A stretch of 64,000 nucleotides of DNA, taken from contig NC_087069.1 of assembly GCF_963678635.1 (NCBI RefSeq), forward strand, positions 42,415,688 to 42,479,687. The letters are read 5' to 3'. Both the position numbers and the translations under genes were made by a program. Source of the stretch: Symsagittifera roscoffensis. Lineage: Eukaryota > Xenacoelomorpha > Acoela > Convolutidae. Shown here one piece after another: positions 1 through 11,585 of the stretch; the stretch's first letter is position 1, and every line of letters begins with the position of its first letter. The notes under the pieces are model-generated. The model was given only the letters and a program-made list of their open reading frames with translations. It had not been told where the DNA came from and made no database searches.

Positions 1-885
1 GAAGTATTCAGGTGAAGTATTAGTGTGAAGTTTTTTTTTCCCTAAAAATTCATCCTTTTTTTCATTGTAAACACAAGTCCATAGACCATAGAAGGCAGTC
101 GCGACAATTAGAACTTCGCCCTGATACGAGTAGACTAGCTTGGCGAGTACGGCTGAACAAACTTTGTTAGCCACTGACGGTTTCAGCTGCTCTGATGTAG
201 TTTTTGGCAGCAACTTGATGAATCATTTTCCTAGAAAATTCAATTAATTTTTTTAAAGTTCTCTCGTAAATTACAATGCGATATTTTTGCTCCTAGTAGC
301 TACTCACCGAGATCAAACACTTCGCCTCAATTTAATTTGGATCATTCTCAGAGGCGAACGAGTTTGCTGCTTACGTTTTACTAGAATGAATTATATTGTT
401 CCTTACTCGCTAGCCTTTTGTAGCCTGCTAGCCTGTTTACTTTTAATTTTCAATTTAGGACATCAAAACACTTCAAAAAATTCTAAAAAAGAACTGTTAA
501 AATGACTGGTTAAAAAGTCTAAACTTATATGTAGAAATAAGAACATCTAGTAGTGAGATTTGCCGGAGTTTTAGAATGAAAACTTGGTTGATGAACAATA
601 AGTAAATTGTTTTAAGGTTAGATACTTTATTAGTTTGAGTTAGTTTGATGCTTAGTTTCAGATATAGTCTTGGTTTAGGAAATTTATCCCGATAGATCAT
701 GTGAATATGTAGAATCAGATTTACTAACAAACAGTAGTGATAACATATATAGGAAGGAAAAACACGCTCAGCGTGGTATTGACAATAGAGGTTAGCAGTG
801 ACCTTGGTTAATATAATTAGTGTCTTTTCAGTATGACTGCAAAAGAACAAGTAACTTACGAGGCACCGAAGGTCGCCTCACGACA
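1..885 (-). repeat. Gypsy LTR, copy A (3' LTR, first bases cut by window edge)
   Basis: This stretch aligns along its whole length with 6897-7790, with scattered substitutions and small indels. Read on the minus strand the LTR begins TGTCGTGAGGCGACC at 885 and in the complete copy ends in CA, giving the TG...CA ends expected of an LTR. The window starts two to three bases inside the LTR. It adjoins the 3' end of a minus-strand Gypsy pol gene, so it is the 3' LTR of that element. The part around 810-817 is the uninterrupted form of the site where Polinton element 1 inserted in the third LTR copy. Confidence 0.8.
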
Positions 886-1556
886 TTCTCCGTGGGGAAA
901 AATTTTGAAAAGCTTCAAAATTAAGAACAAATAAACTGCACCCGGACGAGCAATTGAATTGATAGCCCCCCTATCCCACACAATTGCGTACAGTAAAGCA
1001 AAAAGAAAAAGTGAAAAAGTTTTAGCTAAAGTTTGAACGATTGAGCAAGTTTTTAAGAGTTTTTTTTCTTTCTTTCTTGGCGAATATATTCAATCGGTGC
1101 CCGTGGTTTCCTTCCTGTGAGTGAACGAAGACGACGTCTGAGTTGAAGGTTGAGGCGGAAAACGATCGCGAATAAGTTGTTTCCGTGGTGAAGATATTGA
1201 CACAGTTGGCGCATCTGAGGGCATAATCTGTTCCTCCGTGACTGGTATAAGAGGTTAAGCCAATGTCGTTGTAGAGGGCAAAATTTGATCCTCCTCTACA
1301 AATTTTACCGAATGCCGCAACGGATCGCCGCAAAACTGAGTTGGCTTTTTGCTACGGTGAGACGTCTTGACCGACTCTGCACCGTCAACCACTGGTTGAG
1401 CGGGTAGTGAAAGTGAAGAGTAGGAGGAAGGCAGATCTGATGACGCTGAATGAGAGGGGGGATTCAAATATTTTGATACCTCCTTTTCCGGAGACGAAAC
1501 CATTATATCAGGACTAGATGTACTAACTTCAGGAGGCTCCATAGGACGAGTAGACG
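886..1556 (-). pseudogene. 3' end of Gypsy pol (copy A), truncated
   Basis: Homologous to 7791-8457 of copy B. It holds the non-coding 3' end of the element and, from about 1255 to 1556 on the minus strand, the Ser/Pro-rich tail of pol that includes an FCGDPLRHSVKFVEE-like stretch typical of the end of Gypsy integrases. A substitution makes a stop at 1255 where copy B stays open to 7995. At 1556 homology to copy B ends abruptly and a plus-strand retroelement begins, so this copy lost the rest of pol and gag. It cannot be functional. Confidence 0.7.
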
Positions 1557-1557
1557 G

Positions 1558-2316
1558 CAGGAGGAAGGCGAGGGCTTGAGAGATTTTGCAAGACGAGTGC
1601 GATACTTGGGTGAAGTTGCAAATACAAACCTGCGAGCTCAAGCCCGAGACGCCATGAACCGCGAACAGCTCACTGATGGGTTGTGTGATTTCGAGCTTCA
1701 GGAATTGCTTCTGCGAGAAGACCTCGAGAAATTCAACCAGGCGGTGGCCCGAGCACTGGCTCTAGATATGGCACGCAAAACAGTCAGGATGAAGAGTCGG
1801 ACACGGCAAAATCACGTTCGGTCGGTGCACAATGTTCGAGACCTGACGACTTAGGCTGGCGGAGACAGTACGCTGACTACCGAGACTCAACAGATACGGA
1901 CGGAGCTAACGAGATTGCAGACGCACACTTACCAGAGGTTGGACCAAATGAAGAAGGCTCAGAACAACCTGGCTAAGCAGATTGATGTCCAGAGTTCGAG
2001 GTATGATGAGGTGAGATTGCAGATGCAGATGCAGGAATCACGCCAGAACGATCTGGCGGCTCAAATGATGGCCCAGATACAGAGCTTAACGACAATGGTA
2101 GGTAGGTTCGTTGATCCTTGTAACCCCAAGCCAGAGAGTCACACCCGACGGGGAGAGAATCAGCAACGCGACTCTGCGAACCCAATTGGGCGACAGAGTG
2201 GAAACAACCCATGGACCCAGGGTGGTTGTTTTAATTGTGGACAGGTGGGCCACATTGCAAAAGGATGTCCCCAAAGAAGCGCGAACAATTTAAACTACCA
2301 AGGGCCGGGACAGTAG
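1558..2316 (+). pseudogene. gag: Gag of a second LTR retroelement (5' truncated, one in-frame stop)
   Basis: An open plus-strand frame enters from the junction at 1556, so the true start is missing. The first part (1576-1851) looks like a retroelement Gag core: a helical stretch with FARRVRYLGEVANTN and LCDFELQELLLREDLEKFN. One TAG at 1852-1854 interrupts the frame, which then continues unbroken to 2316. The C-terminal part has Gln-rich helical sequence and a CCHC zinc knuckle, CFNCGQVGHIAKGC, near 2227, the nucleic-acid-binding signature of Gag. Gag would package the element RNA in cytoplasmic particles. The protease frame follows in another frame, as usual for gag-pol frameshifting. The stop may be decay or readthrough; decay is more likely in this setting. 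Confidence 0.75.
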
Positions 2317-2398
2317 GCGAGTTTGAAGGAGGGTTTGTCCAGGCCGAATTTAAGAAACAGCAGGCGGAAAGGCGAACGCAAGCTACAGGATCTCAGTC

Positions 2399-3379
2399 TT
2401 GCCAGCGTTACGATACGATGCAAATAATGATGGAGAAGGGCAGAGCGAGAAGATATTGGAGCAGCAACAAGTTCGATCGATAGTGGATAGACCAAGGATC
2501 AGAGAGAGCGACCCAATGTTGGAAACGAAACAGAATTTGCGGACGCGCATCGAGCGTGTTGGGATCAGTCATGATGTCAGCGATCCACGCGGAGCAGTCG
2601 TTAATGCTTGCGTAGGCGGAACCTATGTTGAGGTGCTGCTTGATACCGGAGCCACCACCGACCTCATAAGGACAGATGTTGAGCGGGGAATGGTTGACGC
2701 ACCGACAATGGAACGCTTTGTAGGTCGACTGGAGACAGCAGACGGACGAATAATGGCGGTCAACGGAGTTGTCAGAACTCGCTTCAAGTTGGGCGACCTT
2801 GCCGAAGAAATTGAAGCGCTTGTGGTCGCGAAACTGAAAGCCGAGATGGTGCTAGGACTACGATTGATGAAAGAGTATCAGTGCTCTTTGGTTTTCAGTC
2901 GCGGAGAAAATTGTTTGTGGACGGAGGCGAGAGAAGGTTCAATGGTACCCATACGGCACTTGACTCATAGGCCTTCTCCGGAATGGATGCCCTCTCTGCC
3001 ACATGAACAGGGCGGACAGATTAAAGGAAATCATATTCCAAGATCAGACATGCGGAAGAGGTTGATTGCGAAGATAACAGCGGCAGTGGAGTCTCCAGAC
3101 AAAATCTTGGAAGGGTGGCCGACGAGTTATGACGATCACAGCATAAATGTGGTTCAAGAAACGAAAGTGGAAGACTACGAAATGTACGGGTGCCCAAAGC
3201 CTGTTTCATTAGATGAAGCTTTGAGACGACCTCGTGGAGGAGGGCGAACAGAGAGAGTTGCAGTGGTTGCAGAGACAGAGACGGACGAAGTAGTCGACAG
3301 CGACGCGATTCGATGGGACGAACGTCAAACTCTGCTTGTGAGTAGCAGATCAGAAGGTTCCTTCAGTTCATCCAAGTGA
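2399..3379 (+). CDS. Retroviral-type aspartic protease region of pol (RT absent)
   Basis: Open frame of about 326 codons; the first codon shown is TTG and a real start is unclear because the region is probably reached by frameshift from gag. It contains the retropepsin active-site motif LLDTGATTDLI (about 2635-2665) and, roughly 75 residues later, the VLGLRLM stretch that corresponds to the conserved ILG segment of Gypsy proteases. The last 140 residues are a charged linker without a recognised domain. The frame ends at 3379 and no RT, RNase H or integrase follows, so the element is a gag-pro remnant. It is in a different frame from gag (1558-2316) and belongs to the same element. Confidence 0.7.
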   Translation: MPALRYDANNDGEGQSEKILEQQQVRSIVDRPRIRESDPMLETKQNLRTRIERVGISHDVSDPRGAVVNACVGGTYVEVLLDTGATTDLIRTDVERGMVDAPTMERFVGRLETADGRIMAVNGVVRTRFKLGDLAEEIEALVVAKLKAEMVLGLRLMKEYQCSLVFSRGENCLWTEAREGSMVPIRHLTHRPSPEWMPSLPHEQGGQIKGNHIPRSDMRKRLIAKITAAVESPDKILEGWPTSYDDHSINVVQETKVEDYEMYGCPKPVSLDEALRRPRGGGRTERVAVVAETETDEVVDSDAIRWDERQTLLVSSRSEGSFSSSK

Positions 3380-3396
3380 TTCCGAACAAACGGTGA

Positions 3397-3512
3397 CCTA
3401 GAGATTTAAAGTCCGCCTACTTCCACAATTTGATCGATCGAAGGAAAAAGCGGGGCCTAGAGATGTAAAGTCCGCCTACTTCCACAATTTGATCGATCGA
3501 TGGAAAAAGCTG
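3397..3512. repeat. Two tandem copies of a 59-bp unit
   Basis: The segment starting CCTAGAGATTTAAAGTCCG at 3397 is repeated from 3456 with very few changes, and each copy contains the short palindrome GATCGATCGA. It lies directly after the stop of the protease frame. Function unknown; it may be a slippage duplication at the edge of the deletion that removed the rest of pol. Confidence 0.75.
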
Positions 3513-3528
3513 TCTTTGTTCGGTGAAG

Positions 3529-3684
3529 ATGAATTTTGACCGGGGCTCGGCCGCATCGGAGGGCGAGGTCCCGAAGCAGTGTTGGCGTCCTCCAGATGCT
3601 ATGAGGGAGTCGGATAACTGGACTGTGCCGCAGCAGGACTACCGGCACCACGTAGACAGATGGAAACGACAGGAGGAGCGATGA
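3529..3684 (+). other. Short open frame after the gag-pro remnant (51 codons, unknown)
   Basis: An ATG-started frame of 51 residues rich in Arg, Trp and Gln. Base composition is more GC-rich than the DNA that follows and resembles the gag-pro region before it. It could be the C-terminal tail of the missing pol, left after an internal deletion, but I recognise no domain. Treat as unproven coding sequence. Confidence 0.25.
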
Positions 3685-6600
3685 AAGAGACTTGAAACAA
3701 GATGTCAGTGAACTACTACGGGGTTCAGTTCAGTTCAGTGAGTAAAACTGAAAACTCTTTCTCCCTCTCTCGCATTCTAATCTCATTTGCAAAATTTACA
3801 AGTGCTTTAGAAACATCTCCTTCAGTAAGACGGATAGAAACTCAGTAAAAATCTTGGTAGTATAATTTACTGTTTCGATAGAATGGTGGAGGTATTTCAC
3901 AACGTGTTTAAAATCTTTCTTAGACTCTTAGTTGCTTCACTCAAGGAAGCAACCCTTGGTGCTAACATAGATAAATTGATTAAGTAAGAGTCTATGGAAA
4001 CTGAAGCCCGCGGTTCACTGCGTTGCAACACGTTAACGATGGTGCATATAAGATGTGTCGAAAACTGGAGAGTAGTACAAGGCGGTGTAGTATAGCAGAA
4101 AAAAAAACTAAAGTCTAGTTTAGCAAAAAAAATGGTGATAAAAAAGGGATTAGATATTACACAAAGAGTCGAGTTGAGGTGTTAGATTGGTTATTTGTCT
4201 TAGTAGAGAGACGGTAAAAAAACACTTTGTTATCAGCATTATTCGGGAGAATTATAGACTAGAAGGGAAGACTGTAGAATTGGTGATTCTACTGTAATAC
4301 ATGCTATAGTAACCTGAGCGTAGGAATGGTAACTCATGATGAAAAGGGTTAAAAATTTCGAAATTTGATTTTAACGTAGACCAACTGTATGAACTTGTAG
4401 CAATGAAATTAGGTGATAGATAAGCTTAGTTTGAGAGCAAACAATAGTAATCAGACTCTGCCCCTTGAGTTCGACCTCTAAGGCAAAGAATTGGAAAAGC
4501 GCGCAAAATCTGGAAAACCCATCCCCCCTTCCCCCCCCCCCCCCCGGATTGGGAACCACTGGTCTGACCCTTATCAAAATTGGTGGGTTTATAATAGAGA
4601 TTATTTTAGCCGGGTATGCCAATTTCCAGATCCCTGGGACCCCTGAGGGGCGAGTGATAATGAGTTCCAAAAATGCAATTAGCACTTTCTGTAAACCGGT
4701 AAAGAATGGTCAGAATGACTTCATAATGCATTATGTTGTAGCCCTAGGCGAGGGAAGTTCACCACCGGGATTTTGAACGCATCCGGTTATTTTTTCCGGT
4801 TTTACGCCCTATGTAAACAAAACCCACTTTTTATTATTTCTCGACCCCTGATAATGCTAGGAGGCTGAAACTTGGGGCGATGGTAGGTTGGGGGAGACCT
4901 ATAATGTATCAGTCTTTGGACCCAATCCGGCAGCTACGTCAGAAGCTATTAGCACTTGAAAATTGAATTAGGCTATTAACACCTGATAGCGATAATTGAC
5001 TTGTGATTTTAATGCACCAATGTGAAGGGGGGGGGGGCAACCCAGTAGGAGGACCCCTATTGACCCAATCCTCTCTGGAACTTCCTATGGGGTGAAAATG
5101 GCAATTTTAGGGAAAAGTGTTAACTGACCCGAACTTTTCGAAAATATGGGAAGGGATGGTCCGATATGAATGAAACTTAGTGGGAATGATCTCCGATCGA
5201 AAATAAGGCGTTTGTATGCGTTTGACCTCATTTTACCTCCGATGAACTCTAAGAGGTCATTTGGCATTTTTTACCCCAAGACCCCCGGAACCCCCTGAAA
5301 AGCGGTAAATTAGCATTGTAAGGACCCGTAAGGGGTACCTACCCACCTGGGGAGGTAAAGAGAGGCCCCTAAATCGAGAATTTTTAATTTTGACCTTTGT
5401 ACGCGAGCGAAAGTGATTTTCTGTAATTAGCAAACATTGGGGTCAGCTTAACCCACTCCACTTGGACTTTCGAAAAGAACGACAGACAAGTAAATATACA
5501 GCCCCGGACATAAATTGGGAACATCTATGGGGGAAAATGGAAATTTCGGGATGAAGATTTTTTGAACAACCCTAGCATATTAATAAATTCTTGTGGCGTT
5601 TTTTCGGATCAAATTGGACAGGGGAAGGGAATTACCCAGCCCTTGGACTTAGGGGAAAAAATTAAAAATGACCAAAACTGGAAATTTTTCAAGTATCACG
5701 GAAGTTGAATTCCCGGTTGTGTGAGAACTACCCAATTCATGGGAAAGGGAAAAAGTTAGGAAGAGCTAAAAAAAATCATGCAAGGATTCATTTGTCAAAT
5801 ACGATTGGGAGCTGGTTTTGTAGTTGAACCCAATGTTTGCTCAGTATGCCCTGATTAACTAAGTGCCACCCCGATGTTTAATTAAAGCTGACCTAATGGT
5901 TGATTCAGCTGATAAGTCCTGAGTGGCAGCTAGTTAAGCGAATGTTAGAAGGGATAGGGAACGGTACGCCTCTGACCGAGCCGAAAGTAAATAAAGATAA
6001 CGATACGCGATTAAGGACAACCACCGAACTGGGCAGAACAATTGTGCTGTGAGAGCGAGCGGTTGGTTCTCAGTTAGTTAGAGAACAAGATTTAGACTTA
6101 TAGAATTCAGACGGGTCCTGAGAGTGACTCGTGAAATTTTTAAAGTGAGTTCTCGATGCGAGATTTTTGGTGAAGCTTTGTGAAGCAAGTTGAAGAGTTG
6201 TTTAGAATTGTTTGTAAAGTGAACTGCAAGAGGCAGTTTCCTGGAACTTATCGCAGATTAAATTCATTGATACTTAATACATTGTATTCAGGCCACTTAG
6301 CGGCCCTTATACTCAGCAATTTATATTTTTATTTCTGAATTCAATTACTATTCAGTTTCTTGCGATTCTTTCCGAGGAAAAGAACAGTCGAGAGCAATTG
6401 AGTAAAGGGGACGCAACTCAGTGTAGTACATCGATCGACATCCAAATTCAACATTTCAACCGAAGGGATTGTCGCCAAATACCGGACCATAGCTCACCCC
6501 TTGCTGGTTCTGGTATTTAGGGATGGGACTCAGCGGACAATATAGAAGGGATATTTGGGTCTAAACAGTCAAATTCCCCAAGACGACACATTTTAAACTC

Positions 6601-6896
6601 AGGTTTTCTCAATTTTAACACCTAAAAATTTACACCCATCTCCCCACATTCATCCGCAGACATACCCCAACCCCCCACCTATGCCACTCCACATACCCTT
6701 ACCTGCACCTAGCCCTTCTCCCCGCCAACCAAACCCTCATCCCCCCACCCCACACACCTATGTCCGTTTTTGGAGTGGGTGTTGGGCGGGGGTGAAATTG
6801 CGTGGGGGAGGGTTTGCAGTTGGGGGAGGCGGGCACGCGTTTACGGTAAATGTAAGTAAGGGAAAGCTGTGAGAAAGTATGTATGGCGAGAGTTAG
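3685..6896. other. Non-coding remnant DNA with homopolymer and G-rich tracts
   Basis: No convincing gene. It contains a 15-base C run (4531-4545), an 11-base G run (5027-5037), many GACCCC/GGGG-rich degenerate stretches between 4500 and 5700, and a block (about 6600-6770) that is strongly C-rich followed by a G-rich block (about 6770-6835). Some of it may be the 3' non-coding part or an LTR of the plus-strand element at 1557, but no second LTR copy is present to prove it. Confidence 0.4.
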
Positions 6897-7790
6897 TGTG
6901 AAGTATTCAGGTGAAGTATTAGTGTGAAGTTTTATTTTTTTCCCTAAAAATTCATTCTTTTTTTCATTGTAAACTCAAGTCCATAAACCATAGAAGGCAG
7001 TCGCGACAATTAGAACTTCGCCTTGATACGAGTAGACTAGTTTGGCGAGTATGGCTGAACAAACTTTGTTAGCCACTGACGGTTTCAGCTGCTCTGATGT
7101 AGTTTTTGGCAGCAACTTGATGAATCATTTTCCTAGAAAATTCAATTGATTTTTTTTTAAAGTTCTCTCGTAAATTACAATGCGAAATTTTTGCTCCTAG
7201 TAGCTAATCACCGAGATCAAACATTTCGCCTCAATTTAATTTGGATCATTCTCAGAGGCGAACGAGTTTGCTGCTTACGTTTTACTAGAATGAATTATAT
7301 TGTTCCTTACTCGCTAGCCTTTTGTAGCCTGCTAGCCTGTTTACTTTTAATTTTCAATTTTGGACATCAAAACACTTCAAAAAATTCTAAAAAAGAACTG
7401 TTAAAATGACTGGTTAAAAAGTCTAAACTTATATGTAGAAATAAGAACATCTAGTAGTGAGATTTGCCGGAGTTTTAGAATGAAAACTTGGTTGATGAAC
7501 AATAAGTAAAATGTTTTAAGGTTAGATACTTTGTTAGTTTGAGTTAGTTTGATGCTTAGTTTCAGATATATTCTTGGTTTAGGAAATTTATCCCGATAGA
7601 TCATGTGAATATGTAGAATCAGATTTACTAACAAACAGTAGTGATAACAGATATAGGAAGGAAAAACACGCTCAGCGTGGTATTGACAATAGAGGTTAAC
7701 AGTGACCTTGGTTAATATAATTAGTGTCTTTTGCAAAATGACTGCAAAAGAACAAATAACTTACGAGGCACCGAAGGTCGCCTCACGACA
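6897..7790 (-). repeat. Gypsy LTR, copy B 3' LTR (894 bp)
   Basis: On the minus strand it starts TGTCGTGAGGCGACC at 7790 and ends at 6897 in ...CTTCACA, giving TG...CA ends. It is a close match to 1-885. Just outside its minus-strand start lies a short purine stretch GCGGAGAA (about 7791-7798) that could serve as polypurine tract. The sequence TTAATATAATTAGTGTC near 7710-7730 is an uninterrupted version of the Polinton target site. Confidence 0.8.
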
Positions 7791-7994
7791 TTCTCCGCGG
7801 GGAAAAATTTTGAAAAGCTTCAAAATTAAGAACAAATAAACTGCACCCGGACGAGCAAATGAATTGATAGCCCCCCTATCCCACACAATTGCGTACAGTA
7901 AAGCAAAATGAAAAAGTGAAAAATCTTTAGCTAAAGTTTGAACAATTGAGCAAGTTTTTAAGAATTTTTTTTCTTTCTTTCTTGGCGAATATGG

Positions 7995-8462
7995 TCAATC
8001 GGTGCCCGTGGTTTCCTTCCTATGTGTGAACGAAGACGACGTCTGAGTTGAAGGTTGAGGCGAAAAACGATCGCGAATAAGTTGTTTCCGTGGTGAAGAT
8101 ATTGACACAGTTGGCGCATCTGAGGGCATAATCTGTTCCTCCGTGACTGGTATAAGAGGTGAAGCCAATGTCGTTGTAGAGGGCAAAATTTGATCATCCT
8201 CTACAAATTTTATCGAATGCAGCAACGGATCGCCGAAAAACTGAGTTGGCTTTTTGCTACGGTGAGACGTCTTGACCGACTCTGCACCGTCAACCACTGG
8301 TTGAGCGGGTAGTGAAAGTGAAGGGTAGGAGGAAGGCAGATCTGATGACGCTGAATGAGAGGGGGGATTCAAATCTTTTGATACCTCCTTTTCCGGCGAC
8401 GAAACCATTATATCAGGACTAGATGTACTAACTTCAGGAGGCTCCATAGGACGAGTAGACAA
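7995..8462 (-). pseudogene. C-terminal tail of Gypsy pol, out of frame with integrase
   Basis: A 155-residue Ser/Pro/Thr-rich frame that ends with basic and acidic patches and includes PTQFFGDPLLHSIKFVED, the kind of short motif found near the end of Gypsy pol proteins. The integrase frame upstream runs out in unrelated sequence at about 8450, so a frameshift near 8455 separates the two. Homologous to 1255-1556 in copy A. Read together they form the last part of the pol polyprotein. Confidence 0.6.
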
Positions 8463-10300
8463 GGACGAAACAGCGCGATGTATTGCCCCGGTTGAGGCGA
8501 AACGAACGACCCGACTGGTTGTTGAGTAGAACCAATATTGCGCGAGTGAGTAGCATGAGTGGAGGAATGGGGCGTCGACGTCGAGGCAAACTGACGAACA
8601 AATCGAACCGGAGGCGAGTCACACTGAAACCTCTGGTGTTTTTCGGTAGTAACCGAATCTTGAGCCACCTGACGATCGTTATTTGACCCAATTGAACTTT
8701 CACTGGAAGAATTAGCAGTGAGATCCACAATCGGAGTAGAGAGAGGAGGGTTGTTTGGCCGTTGTTCCAGTAACACAGGATGCGACCGCGTGACAGGTCG
8801 TTTAGCCGCTCCTCGAGAAGTTGAGCCCGAAGCTTGGACGCGATCACCTATAGTGTTCGGAGCAACTAAAATGGCACACCGATAGTTAGGTTTGAGACAG
8901 ATATGATTTTTCCGGTAGACTTTTCCCTTGTCGGTAATATAAGTATGATCCGTAACACGAACAATCTTAAACTTGGTTAGGTTATACAGAGGTTTCCCCG
9001 ATTGGCGATCAATGATTTTCCTAAAGACTTTAACTCGACAAGGATCAGACAGTAGAAGGTTTTCTAATTTACTTGTTCTCAAGAGACGAGTAGGTTGCAC
9101 AACTGGTGCACGCCTGGAGCTGACTTGCTTCCCCGGAGGTGAGGCAATTGCCGAGAAACGAAGAGTATTGCTGTTGAGACCGGATTTGAGAGAATGGGCG
9201 AGGTCCAAATGCCGGGTTGTGAGCTCCTTGAGTGCCAATTTCCCTGCATCTGGGGGAAGATTCCGCCTGAATTGCGACCATTTGTTTGCCGCCCGAGCCA
9301 GATCCGCCAGCGCCTTGTAGGGTTCACTGTCTGCCACATTTCCGTCCAACGAAAACAAGGGCTTGAAGCGAGTTGGAATAGTTGGACTGGAACTGCCGCG
9401 AGGAACAATTTTTGCCCTGTCCCGGCTGTAGTCGTTGCTGGCGATCTGATCTGGTGTAAGGAGGTTGCGCTCCAATCCTTGGGCTGAAGTATCAGATTGA
9501 ACAACATTATTACGTGCCTGAGACCATACAGTATTAGGTTTACGACCAAAATGCAATTCAAAAGGCGATTTCTTAAGCACCGAATGATTACTCTTGCGAA
9601 TATCTTCAAGTATTTGATGAATCTTATCCTTAAGATTTTTGAAATTAGGATCGAGTTTCGTGACACCAAGTTTTTCCTTGATTGTCTGAATCGATCGTTC
9701 GACCAACCCACTGCCGCGATGATCTCCGACCGGTGAGAGGATATGTTTAATACCTCTATTAGCGCAGAATTCTTGCACCAAAATATTCTTAAAACCTGAG
9801 CCATGATCTGTTCTGATAGAACGAGGGAAACCGTGAATACGAATATAGAAATCAAGGAATTTAGTAACCTTCTTAGCCCCAGTGGTTTTAGAAATTAGGA
9901 CTGAAGGAAACTTAGAGAACCGATCAATTGCTACTAAAAGAAACATCCTAGACCCCTTTTCATCAAGTATCGGACCAGCAAAATCTAATTGTAACTCCTG
10001 ATTAGGTCCAGATAGTACAGGCAGAGATTTCGCAGTATTAAAAGGTGACGCGGGCTTAAGATTCTTACCGAACAGGGTACATTCACGACACTTCTCACAC
10101 GTCTCGATAATTTGCTGGTTCATAAACGGCCACCAGAGGTATTCGGAGGCAGTCATCATGGCCTCTTGTCCCGGGTGTGATCTGTGAAGGCGAGTGAGCA
10201 CATCTTGTCGGAGAGGTTCAGGAATGGCCAGTTTATTGTCAATAACTACAGTTATTAACCACCGCTGCTGTAGGCCAAAACTGGGCCATATATGCAACAA
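8408..10300 (-). pseudogene. Gypsy integrase region of pol
   Basis: A 630-residue minus-strand frame. Near the start it has an integrase zinc-binding HHCC pattern (LHRSHPGQE ... CEKCREC), followed by the DDE core: Asp in QLDFAGPI, Asp in IRTDHGSGF and Glu in GSGLVERSIQTIKEK, with spacing typical of retroviral integrases. The remaining 350 residues include a chromo-like or SH3-like segment around VTDHTYITDKGKVYRKN. It would insert element cDNA into chromosomes. The frame begins inside the polyprotein: a frameshift near 10250 separates it from the RNase H frame, and another near 8455 cuts the tail. All catalytic residues are present, but it could not be made from one unbroken frame. Confidence 0.85.
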
Positions 10301-11585
10301 GCTTGTTGAAGGAGGTAGTGTCCTTATTTATGATCGCTCGCTTCATGGGACCGAGAAAGCGATCCTCCGCTGTTAATTCTGCCAACAGGTCTACATGAAA
10401 GAGCCCAGGCAAGCCCACAATTTCCTTTTTGGATGAGGAGAGAAGAGGTTTACCCCCATTCACCGCTAAGACCCCGATCTTCGCGGCCATGTTGTTTCTT
10501 CCTGGTTTTGACAGGCGACATCGCCTCATTGCCTCTAGTAGTTGCGCGTGGCCGTCCTTTCTAGTAGCAATTCTTGTAGCGACAAAGCGGGTTTTAGCGG
10601 CCCGTTCCCGTGTTCTATTTCGTTGTCGATTCTGGTCCAATCTGGACAAGTGGGTGAGTTGGCGGGATCGTATGTGCGGCCTCGGACTTGGGCGACGAAA
10701 GTTGGGAGAGCTGACTGGAAAAGTTTCCACAAATGTCTGTAACCCTGCCTGCTCAGCAGTTGATTGTAGAATGGTCATAGAGTCCGGTTGCGTGGTGGTA
10801 GTGTTTAAGTCAGTATGAGTTTGGTTATTGATTGTTGGTGTTGTCATGTTGAAATTATCATTAAAGAAATTGGTTTGAATAAATGGACTGTTTACTAAAT
10901 ATTCAGGTCGGAGACAGTGATTTTCTGAAACGTCATCTGGTTTGCAACAGTCAATTAGCATACCGGTCCCTGATTGGTTGAATTCTTGAGCGCACAAATC
11001 GAAGCCCTCTTGTGACAAAGGACTTGACCAATCCATTTGCATACCGCAAGATGATTGGTTGAAACATTGAGGGACATTAATAACACCCTCAACCGGCGAA
11101 TGATGTAAATAACAAGCGTTATTAAACTGAGACACAAATTGAACGCCCTCTTGCGGCGTTTCACAATTTTGATAACCCGGAGAAGAATTATAACAATTAA
11201 TAAACGAAAGGGCCAGATGGAATGCCTCAATTGACTTAGCAACAAAAACTTCGTCGTATTTAGAGGGTGCAGGAGCTGGAAATGTAGGATAACGTGATAA
11301 GTAATCGACGATCCCCAGCGTGACCCCTGGGACGTGAATAACCTCAAAGTCAAAAGGTAGCAAACAATCAGCCCAGCGAGCAAGACGAGACTGATATGAC
11401 TTATTGTTATAATTTTCGCTTAATGCCGATATGATAGCCTTATGATCAGTTAACACTTGAAAGCGCGTACCTAACAAATAAGTACGGAAATGTTCGCAAG
11501 CCCAGACAATAGCCAATAACTCCAGTTCGTTAGTGCTATATTTAACCTCCGCGTTATTGAGGAAACGCGAAGCAAAAGCAGTTGG
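10239..11585 (-). pseudogene. Gypsy RNase H region of pol plus linker
   Basis: Begins after an in-frame TAG at about 11587 that separates it from RT. It holds the Ty3/Gypsy RNase H signatures: KYSTNELELLAIVWACEHF, LTDHKAI (catalytic Asp) and VPGVTLGIVDYLSRYP. About 250 residues of poorly conserved linker follow and lead to the integrase, reached through a frameshift near 10250. RNase H removes RNA from the RNA/DNA hybrid in reverse transcription. Same frame as the RT and protease segments, so this was one polyprotein. Confidence 0.8.

Noticed and set aside
287..850. Short frames inside the LTR (also at 7191-7736)
   Set aside because: They lie within LTR sequence shared by copies A and B and show no protein-like conservation.
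4465..4776. 103-codon frame with a Pro run
   Set aside because: The Pro run comes from a C homopolymer; no domain and no support from neighbours.
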